Positions 42,288 through 51,368 of a stretch of DNA of 64,000 bases are shown here, in pieces. Made by a program: the position numbers and the translations under genes. The stretch is from Christensenella massiliensis. GTDB taxonomy: Bacteria > Bacillota > Clostridia > Christensenellales > Christensenellaceae. Every line of letters starts with the position of its first letter. Positions within the stretch are counted from its first letter, which is position 1. A model generated the notes under the pieces. That model did no database searches, was not told where the DNA came from, and worked only from the letters and a program-made list of their open reading frames with translations. Location: positions 930,001-994,000 of the forward strand of contig LT700187.1 of the NCBI GenBank assembly GCA_900155415.1, in the 5' to 3' direction.

Positions 42288-43405
42288 TAAAGCCCGCAGA
42301 GCACGGCAAGACCGGCCGCGTTCACCAGTGTGAATACGCCGAGATAGCGCCCGGCCCGCGCGTTTTCAGTCCGCATATAAAGCCGGAAGGAAATGACGCT
42401 CGCAAGGGAAGCGATGATCGTTCCAAGCCCGCCGACATTCGTGCCGGCAAGCAGGGCGGGGGCGTTATCTGTAAAACCGGAGAGCAGCACCGCCGCCGGA
42501 ACGTTGCTGATGACTTGGCTTGCAAGCACAGAGGTCCCGAACGGGTCCGCGTTCAGCCATTCCCCGATGAGGCTTTGGACAGCGGGGATGCGGCCCATGT
42601 TCCCGGAGAAGATAAAAAAGCAGACAAACGTGCAGAGGAGCCCATAATCTACGGCGCGGAACGACGGGCGGGATACAAAAAGGAAGAAGCCCGCAACGAT
42701 CGGCGTCAGTACCCAATAGGGAAACACATGCAACACACATAAAATGCACAGCAAAAACAGGAAAAGGAACAGAAAAAGGCGCTTTCGGCACCGGACCGGC
42801 GCAGCTGCGGCGGAAGCGGACAAAGGCTCTAAAGGCTCTTTGCGCACGAAGAGGCAGGCAGCACAGAGCATGACGAGGCTGACGGCCGCAAAGGGCAGCA
42901 GAACGGTGATAAAATCCGCAAAGGACAGTTCAAAATCGGAATATAAAAACAGGTTCTGCGGATTGCCGAACGGCGTCAGCATGCTTCCGAGGTTGGCGGC
43001 GGCCGTTTGCAGCACGATGGTGAAGATCAGGCTGCGCTTTTTGCCCGCACGCCCAAGAATCAGAATGGTAAAGGGAACGAGAGCAATGAGCGCCACGTCG
43101 TTGGTGATGAACATGGATAAAAAGAACGTGAGCAAAACAAGCAGAAGCGTCAGCGTACGCAGGTTTTTCGGCCCGCGCAGCAGCTTTCCGGCGAGAAAAT
43201 CCAGAAGGCCGCAGGACTGCATGCCCGCTTGGACGAGCATAAAGCAAAAGAGCAGGCACAGTACCTCCGTGTTGATATAACCGGAATATGCGGCGTCCGG
43301 CGGAACAAGCAGCATCGAAACGCCGGCGCATATGAGCGAGGCCAGAAATACAGGCTCGCGCTTTATGAATTTGAATACTCTGCTTCCCATCTCAAACATT
43401 CCCAT
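42269..43405 (-). CDS. SLC13/ArsB-type anion permease
   Basis: About 378 residues from the ATG at 43405; a GTG at 43432 and ATGs at 43399 and 43390 are alternatives, none with a clear ribosome binding site. About ten hydrophobic segments; the SLC13/ArsB/CitMHS signature regions ITNDVALIALVPF, LTPFGNPQNLFLYS, and VISNVPAAVLLSGFTDN with GTNVGGLGTIIASLA are present. Family members move arsenite, sulfate or di- and tricarboxylates. Substrate not determined. Confidence 0.82.
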   Translation of the reverse strand: MGMFEMGSRVFKFIKREPVFLASLICAGVSMLLVPPDAAYSGYINTEVLCLLFCFMLVQAGMQSCGLLDFLAGKLLRGPKNLRTLTLLLVLLTFFLSMFITNDVALIALVPFTILILGRAGKKRSLIFTIVLQTAAANLGSMLTPFGNPQNLFLYSDFELSFADFITVLLPFAAVSLVMLCAACLFVRKEPLEPLSASAAAAPVRCRKRLFLFLFLFLLCILCVLHVFPYWVLTPIVAGFFLFVSRPSFRAVDYGLLCTFVCFFIFSGNMGRIPAVQSLIGEWLNADPFGTSVLASQVISNVPAAVLLSGFTDNAPALLAGTNVGGLGTIIASLASVISFRLYMRTENARAGRYLGVFTLVNAAGLAVLCGLYYLPGR

Positions 43406-43520
43406 TTCTATAAGCAAACTGTATTTTAGCACATCTCTCCGGGAATGGGAACCGTTTCTGAAAAAGGAAAGGACCTTATTTCGAAAATTGGCGGGACTGC
43501 GTTTTTTCGGCGCAAACCGA

Positions 43521-43612
43521 TTGACTTTTTTAATGGGGGAGAGTAAACTGATGTATGGGGTGAGCAGACGCTAACCCCATATATTTTACATGCGGATTAG
43601 CGATAGCTTACT
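43521..43612 (+). promoter_or_regulatory. Promoter region of the HMA2/P-type ATPase operon
   Basis: TTGACT (43521-43526), 17 bp, TAAACT (43544-43549). Downstream, TATGGGG (43554-43560) and CCCCATA (43575-43581) form an inverted repeat followed by a short T run, and GATTAGC-GATA-GCTTACT (43595-43612) resembles the GTTAGC-N4-GCTAAC box with two changes. The first may be a metal-responsive operator or attenuator; the second a degraded box. Confidence 0.55.
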
Positions 43613-43632
43613 ATATCCGGTCGGGAGGCGTT

Positions 43633-44220
43633 ATGAGCGGTGGTTTATTGGCGGCGGCCCTGCTGCCCATTCTTGGAAGCATGATCTTAAACGGCGGGAA
43701 GAAGAAGCGGAGGCCGAACCAGCTTGGGCTCCCCTCCTTTCGCGGCGTTCTGGAAGTAAAGAGCGCAGTGGAGGGCAGGATACGGTTCCGCGTACCCTTT
43801 CTGAAGGGGAATGAAGCGATGGCGGCGCAGGCCAAGCGGCAGATCGAGCGCCTTACCGCTGTCGGCGAGGCGGTGGTCAATCCGGAGACGGGCTCCTTGC
43901 TCGTACGGTATGAACCGCAGGCCGTACAGCCGCAGCTGCTCGAAGCGGCGGTGATCAAGCTGCTGGGGCTGGAGGAAGCGGCGCAGGCGAGCGGCGGAAG
44001 CGTGCTCGGCAAGGAATGCCGCACCTTTGCGGACGCTATGAACCATGCGGTCGCGGATAAAACGGGCGGCCTTTTTGACCTGAATTTCCTTGTTTCCGCT
44101 CTTATGATTGGCGCGGGCGTGTTTCAGGTGATGCGGAACCCGTCTATGATGCCGAACGGCTATACGCTTCTTCGGTGGGGCACGAACCAGCTGCTCGGGC
44201 GCGGGGGGCGGTGTGAATGA
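43633..44220 (+). CDS. HMA2-like domain protein, membrane-associated
   Basis: 195 residues, ATG at 43633 with GGGAGGCG upstream. N-terminal hydrophobic helix (LLAAALLPILGSMIL), then a ferredoxin-like HMA2-type domain (about 38-105, EGRIRFRVPFL to TGSLLVRYE) without a CxxC metal motif, and a C-terminal hydrophobic helix. It overlaps the next HMA2-like gene by 4 bp. Such domains accompany a subset of P-type ATPases; the function is unknown. Confidence 0.75.
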   Translation: MSGGLLAAALLPILGSMILNGGKKKRRPNQLGLPSFRGVLEVKSAVEGRIRFRVPFLKGNEAMAAQAKRQIERLTAVGEAVVNPETGSLLVRYEPQAVQPQLLEAAVIKLLGLEEAAQASGGSVLGKECRTFADAMNHAVADKTGGLFDLNFLVSALMIGAGVFQVMRNPSMMPNGYTLLRWGTNQLLGRGGRCE

Positions 44221-44609
44221 GCGACTGGAAAGCGGGCGCGATCCGTTCCTTTTTCCGGGTGCGCGTCCATTCAGATATTCCGGGCCGCCTGCGGCTCAAG
44301 ATCAGTAATTTCCGGCTGATCCCGCAGGCAGGGGTGAGCGCTTCCCTGCCGTATATCCCGAAGGCTTTCGGCCTGCTTCCGGGCGTAAAGACGGCGGAGC
44401 TGAACGCTAAGGTAGGCAGCCTCCTCATCTTGTATGACCCTGCTGTGACCGGAACGAAAGCTATTTTGGATTGGATCGATACGATGATCGAAACGGGCGT
44501 CAAATACGCGCCCGCTATTGCGCGTTCGGGCATGAAAGACCCGGCGCGCATCGAACGTTTTTTCATAGAGAAGCTGCAAACGCGGCTCCCATCGGGCGAA
44601 CGGAGGTAA
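44217..44609 (+). CDS. HMA2-like domain protein (single domain)
   Basis: 130 residues, ATGA overlap with the preceding gene. The domain is seen in PGRLRLKISNFRLIP through GVKTAELNAKVGSLLILYD, again lacking CxxC. There is no membrane helix, so this is a soluble or peripheral relative of its neighbours. It ends one base before the P-type ATPase gene and likely works with it. Confidence 0.72.
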   Translation: MSDWKAGAIRSFFRVRVHSDIPGRLRLKISNFRLIPQAGVSASLPYIPKAFGLLPGVKTAELNAKVGSLLILYDPAVTGTKAILDWIDTMIETGVKYAPAIARSGMKDPARIERFFIEKLQTRLPSGERR

Positions 44610-44610
44610 T

Positions 44611-46809
44611 ATGACAGAAAAGATCGCCTTCAAGGGCATAGTGGTAAGACAGGCGGCGGGGCGCCTGCGCCTGCATTATACGGGCCTGCGTTACCTGAAA
44701 GCGCTCTACCGGGAGATCGGAGAGCGCGTGTGCACAGTCTCCTGCGTGGAGAGCGTTACCCTGAACGGCATAACGGAAAACATATTGATCTGCTACGACA
44801 GCGGGAAGCGAATGGCGGACCGTCTGCCGGAGGCCGCGGACGCTGTAATGGAGCAGTACGCGATGCAGGCCTACCGGACAATGAAGGAAGAAAGCGCAAA
44901 GCAGGCGGCCGTACAGGACGAACAGCCTGCGGGGGATTCCAAACAGATCCTCACGCGGCTCGCCGTTTCGGGCGCGGCGCTTGCTTTGGGAAACACGGTG
45001 CTCAAAAATTACGCCAAAACGGAGCTGCTCCCCATTCCCTATCTTGGAAAATTTACGACCTTTCCCGCACTTGTGAGCATGGGCTTAACGGCGCCGCTCC
45101 TAAAATCGGCGTGGCAGGGCATTGTGCGCGATAAACAGCTGAATGCGGACTTTCTGACTGTTACGTCTATCGTAGCGAGCATCCTTTTGGGCCAGAGCTT
45201 TTCGGCGCTGACGATCATCATGCTTTCAGATGTGGCGGAGTTCATGACCACCTATACCATCGAGCGGACGCGCAGGTCCATCAAAAAGCTTCTGTCTGTG
45301 GAGGACGCGTATGCGTGGAAGCTTCTGGAAAGCGGAGAGCTCGCGCACTGCCCGATCGAGGACATCATGATCGGGGATACGGTCGTGATCCACACCGGCG
45401 AAAAGGTCACGGTGGACGGCGAGGTCCTCGCCGGACAGGCACTGGTAGATCAAAGCTCGACCACCGGGGAATTCCTGCCTGCCGTATGCAAGGAGGGCGA
45501 TAAGCTGCTCGCGGGCTCTATCATCAAAAGCGGCGTAGTAACGGTACGCGCGCTGAAGGTGGGAGACGATACGGTCGTTTCCCGCATCATCAATATGGTG
45601 GAGAACGTCGCCTCGCAGAAAGCGCCCATCCAGCATTATGCGGACCAATTCTCAAACTATCTCGTGCCGCTGAATTTTCTTGCGGCCATCGCGGTCTGGG
45701 CGGTCACCCGCAGGGCGGATCAGGCGCTGAAAATGCTGGTGATCGATTATTCCTGCGGCATCAAGCTGTCTACGGCGGCAGCTTTTTCGGCAGCCATCAA
45801 CGCGGCGGTAAAGCGCGGCATCCTCATCAAGGGCGGCGCGTATCTCGAACGGATGAGCAGCGCAAATACCGTGATTTTCGATAAAACAGGCACGATCACG
45901 GAGGGAAAGCCGGAGGTCGTCGCCGTCAGGATATTTGCAAAAAATTATACGGAACGCGAGGTCGTGGCGCTCGCCTGCGCGGCAGAGGAGACCTCCAGCC
46001 ACCCGCTTGCCGGAGCGATCATGGATTACGGCGCCCAGCTTGGCGTAGAGACGCCTGTGCACAGCGATACGGTGACCGTGATCTCAAAGGGCAGCAGTAC
46101 GATGGTGGATGGGAAGTGCATCCGCGCGGGCAGCCTTGCCTATATGCGGGAAAATAAAATACGTGTGCCGCGTTCGGCCCAAATGCCCGCTGACGTAGGC
46201 ATCGCAACTTATATCGCGGAGGACAGGACGCTGCTCGGCGTGCTGTGCGCGGTCGATAAGCCGCGCACCAATATCCGCAGGGCGGTCAACAACCTGCGGG
46301 GAAAGGGGATCGACGAGATCTCCCTCCTGACGGGCGACAGCAAAGAGCAGGCAGCCGCCATTGCCGCACAGATCGGCGCGGATTCCTATCAGGCGGAGCT
46401 TTTGCCCGAGCAGAAAGCGGAGGCAGTCCTGAAGCTTCAGGCGGGGGGAAACGGCGTCGTCATGGTCGGGGACGGCATCAACGACGCGCCCGCGCTTTCC
46501 TATGCGGACGTAGGCATCTCGCTCGGAAGCAAATCGACGGATGTGGCGATGGAGACCTCAGATATCGTCATAGGGCGCAACGACCCGATGCTGATCCCGC
46601 AGGTGAGAGACATCTCCAACCGGACGATGGAGGTAGTAAAGCAGAATTTCGCGATGGTGATCGGCATCAACACCCTCGGCCTGATCTTAGGTGCGGCAAG
46701 CAATATCTCCGTATTCTGGAGCGCGATGCTGCATAATATGAGCACGATCGCGGTGGTGGGGAATTCCTGCCGGCTGCTTTTCTATAACAGAAAACAGGAG
46801 AAAGAATAA
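44611..46809 (+). CDS. P1B-like P-type ATPase with N-terminal HMA2 domain and YSC membrane motif
   Basis: 732 residues; the GGAGG upstream lies in the end of the previous gene. Residues about 1-75 are an HMA2-like domain (AAGRLRLHYTGLRYL, no CxxC). The membrane metal motif is DYSCGIKLST near residue 379, in the place of SCPCALGLAT in CopA, so only the second cysteine is kept. Phosphorylation site DKTGTITEG near 422, SSHPLAG, and GDGINDAPALSYADVG are intact, so it should be an active pump. The transported ion is unknown; the motif does not match copper or zinc/cadmium pumps. Confidence 0.88.
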   Translation: MTEKIAFKGIVVRQAAGRLRLHYTGLRYLKALYREIGERVCTVSCVESVTLNGITENILICYDSGKRMADRLPEAADAVMEQYAMQAYRTMKEESAKQAAVQDEQPAGDSKQILTRLAVSGAALALGNTVLKNYAKTELLPIPYLGKFTTFPALVSMGLTAPLLKSAWQGIVRDKQLNADFLTVTSIVASILLGQSFSALTIIMLSDVAEFMTTYTIERTRRSIKKLLSVEDAYAWKLLESGELAHCPIEDIMIGDTVVIHTGEKVTVDGEVLAGQALVDQSSTTGEFLPAVCKEGDKLLAGSIIKSGVVTVRALKVGDDTVVSRIINMVENVASQKAPIQHYADQFSNYLVPLNFLAAIAVWAVTRRADQALKMLVIDYSCGIKLSTAAAFSAAINAAVKRGILIKGGAYLERMSSANTVIFDKTGTITEGKPEVVAVRIFAKNYTEREVVALACAAEETSSHPLAGAIMDYGAQLGVETPVHSDTVTVISKGSSTMVDGKCIRAGSLAYMRENKIRVPRSAQMPADVGIATYIAEDRTLLGVLCAVDKPRTNIRRAVNNLRGKGIDEISLLTGDSKEQAAAIAAQIGADSYQAELLPEQKAEAVLKLQAGGNGVVMVGDGINDAPALSYADVGISLGSKSTDVAMETSDIVIGRNDPMLIPQVRDISNRTMEVVKQNFAMVIGINTLGLILGAASNISVFWSAMLHNMSTIAVVGNSCRLLFYNRKQEKE

Positions 46810-46810
46810 G

Positions 46811-47572
46811 ATGCTGCATTCAGACCTCGAAATACTGCATGAAACGCGGGGACGCATCCGCGTCCGCCTGCCTGAAGGGCTTTCCGATCCGGGTACGGCA
46901 GGGCTGTTTTTATGCGGACATCGGGAGGTGCGGGGTTTCCGGTATAATCCTGTGCTCCGCACAGCGGTCATCTGGTATGAAACGATCGGACGGGAAGAGC
47001 TTCTCGCCCGGATAGCGGCCGTTTATGCCCGGCAGAACGGCATGCGGTATATCCATCTGAAAGACCGCGGCAAACGGCAGGCCGCACGCATCACGCCCAG
47101 CGGACAGGCCGCGCTTGCGGCGATTCTTGTCAATACGGCCGCGCAGGTATTCCTGCCTGCTTCGCCGGTCGCGGCCGTTACGAAATGGTGCGCCGTCGGT
47201 ACGACTGCCGGCGCGGTCATCGAGCACGGCTACCACGAGCTTGCCCAGCGGGGCGCGTTCGACCCGGAGGTGATGTCGATCATGTACCTCATCAATGCGA
47301 TGGGAAAGGGTCAGACAGCCTATGCGACGCCGCTCGTATGGCTGATCACGTTCGGACGGCACCTGTTCCGCCCGCGGGATAAGGGGGTCATGCTGAAGGT
47401 GGAGGACGCGGGAGCGGACCGGGATGGAAATGAGACGACTCTCGTCCGCGTGCTCCGTGATACGGACAGGAAGGGCAGGGCGGCCTTTCTCGGCGAATTT
47501 TTAGGGAGATATCTGCAGGCATATCCGCAGATGCCGTTCCCGGCCGGCCGGCAGTTCGTCGTACAGGGATAG
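46811..47572 (+). CDS. HMA2-like domain protein with membrane segments
   Basis: 253 residues, ATG one base after the ATPase gene. HMA2-like domain at about 5-75 (HETRGRIRVRLPEGL to NPVLRTAVIWYE), then a hydrophobic hairpin-like stretch (about 95-145), another near 180, and a charged C-terminal region. It is the fourth HMA2-type domain in the operon. Possibly a subunit or regulator of the pump (inference). Confidence 0.72.
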   Translation: MLHSDLEILHETRGRIRVRLPEGLSDPGTAGLFLCGHREVRGFRYNPVLRTAVIWYETIGREELLARIAAVYARQNGMRYIHLKDRGKRQAARITPSGQAALAAILVNTAAQVFLPASPVAAVTKWCAVGTTAGAVIEHGYHELAQRGAFDPEVMSIMYLINAMGKGQTAYATPLVWLITFGRHLFRPRDKGVMLKVEDAGADRDGNETTLVRVLRDTDRKGRAAFLGEFLGRYLQAYPQMPFPAGRQFVVQG

Positions 47573-47618
47573 AAAAACGGCCCTTTGGCCGAAGCAAATA
47601 AAGGAGGACGATGTTATT

Positions 47619-47924
47619 ATGATGAGCGGATTTGCAAAGGGGCTGCTGGTTGGCCTCGGAGTCAGCGCGGTAGGGTTTTATCTCTATAAAAAGAATGAAC
47701 AGAAGGTCGATTCCTTCCTGCGCGGGCATGGCTTTCCCGTGCCGGAATCGGGCAGGATGGAGCTTGCGGACCTGTCGCTCGAGGAGCTGATGGAGACGAA
47801 AGAGGATATCGAGGATATCATTGCAGAGCGCGAGATGAGCGGCGAAAGCAGCGTAATCACCTGCACTGCGGCTCCGGCAGCAGAGGAAGCCGCGCTTCCT
47901 GAAGCGAAGAAAGCAAAAAAATAA
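47619..47924 (+). CDS. Small membrane-anchored protein at the end of the P-type ATPase operon
   Basis: 101 residues. N-terminal glycine-rich transmembrane helix (FAKGLLVGLGVSAVGFYLY), a helical acidic segment (LSLEELMETKEDIEDII) and an alanine/lysine tail. AAGGAGG lies 11 bp upstream of the ATG. The layout recalls small partner proteins of the Mycobacterium CtpC type (PacL), but no metal-binding tail or sequence match is visible, so the comparison is only of form. Confidence 0.65.
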   Translation: MMSGFAKGLLVGLGVSAVGFYLYKKNEQKVDSFLRGHGFPVPESGRMELADLSLEELMETKEDIEDIIAEREMSGESSVITCTAAPAAEEAALPEAKKAKK

Positions 47925-47946
47925 AAACAGACTAAACGACATAAGC

Positions 47947-47976
47947 GCCATACCTCCGAACGGGGTATGGCTTTTT
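47947..47976 (+). terminator. Terminator of the HMA2/P-type ATPase operon
   Basis: GCCATACC (47947-47954) / GGTATGGC (47964-47971) followed by five Ts. The following 260 bp up to the next promoter hold no supported gene; they are very G+C-rich and show nothing else clear. Confidence 0.9.
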
Positions 47977-48236
47977 GGCGTAAAGGAAAACGCACGTCCT
48001 TTCATTCGCGGGGAAACGAGGCGTGGCGGCAGCGGACGGCCCGGCCCGAACGGAAAAGAGGGCTTCGGCTTTGCCTTTTCCGGCGCCGCGGTGCAAAGAG
48101 CTGCGGAGAGCCGAAAGCCGCGGGAAGCAGGCGCGCGGGCGGCCGTTTTTATGCCGAAGCTCCGTTTTTCGTCCACGCGGATAAAAAAGCCGGAGAGCTC
48201 ATTCAACGCGCTGTATGCCCGATTCATGCAATTTAA

Positions 48237-48286
48237 TAGACGAATATTTTTGTGCCCGGTATAATGGATTCTGTCAACAGACAGAA
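48237..48286 (+). promoter_or_regulatory. Promoter and inverted repeat before the LytTR regulator gene
   Basis: TAGACG (48237-48242), 17 bp, TATAAT (48260-48265). TTCTGTC-AACA-GACAGAA (48269-48286) is a perfect 7-bp inverted repeat over the expected transcription start and may be an autoregulatory site. Confidence 0.7.
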
Positions 48287-48303
48287 AACTATGATATGCT
48301 TGG

Positions 48304-49128
48304 ATGATGCTTATGGAGATCAAAAAAGAGACCGTATGTGAAGACACCCTGTATATCATCAGGGAATATTACCGCCTGAACACGGGCCCGCTGTTCGATG
48401 TGCTGGCCGGGGACTGCGTTTGGCTGAGCATAGGAAATCTTCTCGTCTCGGGCGCGGAGGCGATCAAGGCACAGTTCCAAGACGGCTTTCTTATGCCGCG
48501 CTTTGAATTGGAGGAACCAAGCTTCCGGCAGATCGAAACGGGGAGCGCAGGTCAGCTCATGGTGCTCGGCGAATATACGCTCTATGCCTCCGGACAGGCG
48601 GATATCGTGTGCACGGCGCGGCAGCGGTTGACGTTTTGCTACCGCGAGGAAGCAGACGGGTACCGTCTGTATCACATGCACGTATCCAATGAATACAGCG
48701 AGCTTGTAGACGAGGAGGTTTTCCCCGTCCAGATCACGAAGCAGACCTACCGGTATGTGCAGCGCCTGCTGAAGGAAAGCGGGGAAAACAACAACCGGAG
48801 ATTAGCGGTAAAGGAAAACGGCTCGCTTTGCTTTATCGATACGGGGATGATCCAGTATATACAGGCATTGGAACGGGAAAGCATCCTATATCTGGTGAAT
48901 GAGCACAGGCAGGTGCAGGCCTCCATCAAAGCATTGGAGGAGGAGCTGCCTCCCCATTTTTACCGGCTGCACAGGAGCTATTTCATCAACTGTGATTATG
49001 TGGCGAAGATAGAGCGGTATAAGCTGACGCTGATCACGGGGGAGGAGCTCCCGATACCCAAAATGCGGTATACGCAGATACGGGACGACGTCACAGCGAT
49101 CATAGAGAAAAAGGCGGGCAGGAACTGA
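48304..49128 (+). CDS. LytTR-family transcriptional regulator with N-terminal SnoaL/NTF2-like domain
   Basis: 274 residues from ATG at 48304 (48313 is an alternative; neither has a strong ribosome binding site). Residues about 1-140 look like a SnoaL/NTF2-type alpha+beta ligand domain (IIREYYRLNTGPLFDVLAGD, VLGEYTLYASGQADIVC). The C-terminal LytTR domain runs from about 170: IQYIQALERESILYLVNEHR, FYRLHRSYFINCDYVAKIER. It is not a receiver-type response regulator, so it probably responds directly to a small ligand. Stands alone, and the M13 peptidase follows. Confidence 0.82.
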   Translation: MMLMEIKKETVCEDTLYIIREYYRLNTGPLFDVLAGDCVWLSIGNLLVSGAEAIKAQFQDGFLMPRFELEEPSFRQIETGSAGQLMVLGEYTLYASGQADIVCTARQRLTFCYREEADGYRLYHMHVSNEYSELVDEEVFPVQITKQTYRYVQRLLKESGENNNRRLAVKENGSLCFIDTGMIQYIQALERESILYLVNEHRQVQASIKALEEELPPHFYRLHRSYFINCDYVAKIERYKLTLITGEELPIPKMRYTQIRDDVTAIIEKKAGRN

Positions 49129-49187
49129 GCCGCGTATCAGCGGACGGCGACCTGCTTTTGAGCGAACAGGCAGAAGGAGGACAAAAT

Positions 49188-51283
49188 ATGAAAATCATCA
49201 AACGGGTCTTAGCGGTCTTGTTTGCGGCGGCTCTGCTGTTCGCCGCAGCGTGCAGCGCACAGCCGCAGGCGGAGGAAAGCGCGCCGCCGTCCGCTTCGGC
49301 GGCGGAGAGCGCACAGGACGGGGCGCAGGGAGGCGCGCCGGGCGCGGCGTGGGTCAATTCGGATATTTCCGGGAGCGTGACGGCGGAGACGCAGACCGAC
49401 CCTAAGGACGACTTCAACGCGGCGGTCAATCAGGAATGGATGGCGGGAACGGAGCTCGGCACGCAGATGCAGGCAAGCACCTTTACCGAGCGCAGCAATG
49501 AAGTGATGGCACAGGTCATGGCGCTCATTACGGACGAGTCGCAGGCGAGCCATGAGGCGCAGCTCGTGCGGGAATTTTATAACGACTATGTGGATATGGA
49601 AAGCCGCAACGCCCTCGGCATGGAGCCGGTTTTGCCGCTGCTCGGGGAAATCGAAGCGATTGAAACGCTGGACGAGTTGACAGCATACCTTGCGGACTGG
49701 GGAACCTCGCGGACGCGCCTGCGAAAGCGGATATCGCGGCGGATTGGAAGGACAGCACGAAGAATGCCGTTTACATCGGTCCGCCGAGCTTCTCGCTCTC
49801 GGATGCGGACGAATATAAAAGCATAACGGACGTAGGGCAGAGAAAAAAAGACGCGGAGGAAGTGATGTTCAAAAAGCTGCTTGCCCGCGCAGGATATTCG
49901 GAAGAAGAAGCGGCAGGCCTTTGGGAAGCGTTCTTTGCCCTTGAAACGGAGATCGCGCAGGCGTCGATCGGGAACGCGGAGGGAGCTTCCGCGGACATAC
50001 GCGACAAGGCCTATAACCCGAAGAGCGCGGCGGAGCTTGCGGAGCTGTCGCCCGATTTCCCGCTCATGGAAATCCTGAAGCCCTATACGGACGGCGGCGT
50101 CGACCGTTTCATCCTCACCGAGCCTGAATGGCTCGCAAAGATGAACGAGCTGTATACGGAGGAAAACGTGGAGGGATTCAAGGCGTGGCTTATTTACCAG
50201 ACGTTGACGGGCACGGCGGGAATGCTCGATCAGGAATGCCTCGATATCATGACGGAATACAGCGGCGCGGCAGTGGGGAACGCGCAGATGGAGCTGCCGA
50301 CGGAGCAGCTCGCCTACGAGATGTGTTCCGCGCTGTTCGATATGGCGATCGGCAAGCTGTATGTGGAAAGCTATGTGACGGAAGAAACCAAGCGGGATGT
50401 GACGGAGCTGGTAAACGACGCCGTGGCGGTGTACCGGCAAAGGCTTGAAGAAAACGAATGGCTGGGCGATGAAACCAAAGAAAGGGCGCTCGAAAAGCTC
50501 GATACGCTTAAGGTGCGCGTGGCCTATCCGGACGACTGGTCGCTGTACGATTATTCAGATTACGCGCTGCCGGAGGACGGCGGGATCATAGACGATATCC
50601 TTGCGGTGCGGGAAAAGGCCCAGTCCAAAAAGGTGGACAGGGCAAAGGCGGAGATCGATAAGGACCTGTGGATGACTGCGCCGCAGACGGTGAACGCTTT
50701 TTACCAGCCGACGGATAATTCCATCAATATCCCGGCGGGCATTTTGGGCGGGGATTTTTATGACCCGAACGGAACGGTCGAGCAGCAGATGGGTTCGCTC
50801 GGCATCATCATCGGGCACGAGATCACGCACGGGTTCGACTCCAACATGGGCAGCCTTTACGACAAGGATGGAAACCTCTCCAACTGGTGGACGGAAGAGG
50901 ACCGCGCGGCGTTCAAGGAACGCACGGACAAGGTGGGCGCGTATTACGCGGGCATCGAAGTGCTGCCCGGGAAATATGTGAACGGAGAATACACCATCGG
51001 CGAGACGGTGGCCGACCTCGGCGGGATGTCCTGCATGCTCGAGCTTGCAAAGGGCATAGACGGCTTCGATTACCAAACGTTTTTTGAAAGCTGGGCAAAG
51101 GTGTGGAAGTTACAGGAATCGGAGGAGACCGCGGAATATATGCTGCAGATTGACACGCACGCGCCGGGCTATCTGCGCGCAAATGTGAACGTGCAGCAGT
51201 TTCAGGAGTTTTACGATGCGTTCGGCGTAGAGGAGGGCGACGGGATGTACCTCGCGCCGGAGGAAAGGCTCTCCGTTTGGTAA
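49188..51283 (+). pseudogene. M13-family (PepO/neprilysin-like) metallopeptidase interrupted by a frameshift
   Basis: Lipoprotein start: MKIIKRVLAVLFAAALLFAAAC with lipobox, AAGGAGG upstream of the ATG at 49188. The first frame matches the M13 start to about residue 170 and then stops at 49826; the rest continues in another frame through LGNLADAPAKADIAADWKDS, so one base is missing near the GGGG run 49699-49702. The second part (to 51283) has the zinc site IIGHEITHGFD and third ligand GETVADLGG, complete to the end. Repaired length is about 698 residues, normal for M13. Either a sequencing error, a recent mutation or slippage at the G run. The peptidase would act outside the membrane. Confidence 0.85.
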
Positions 51284-51368
51284 AAAAGCGCGGGCCGGAA
51301 TTTCGGATGGACGGCGGCGGGCGCAACGTATATACTATAATCAAAGAATCGTTTGAACGGGAGGACGC

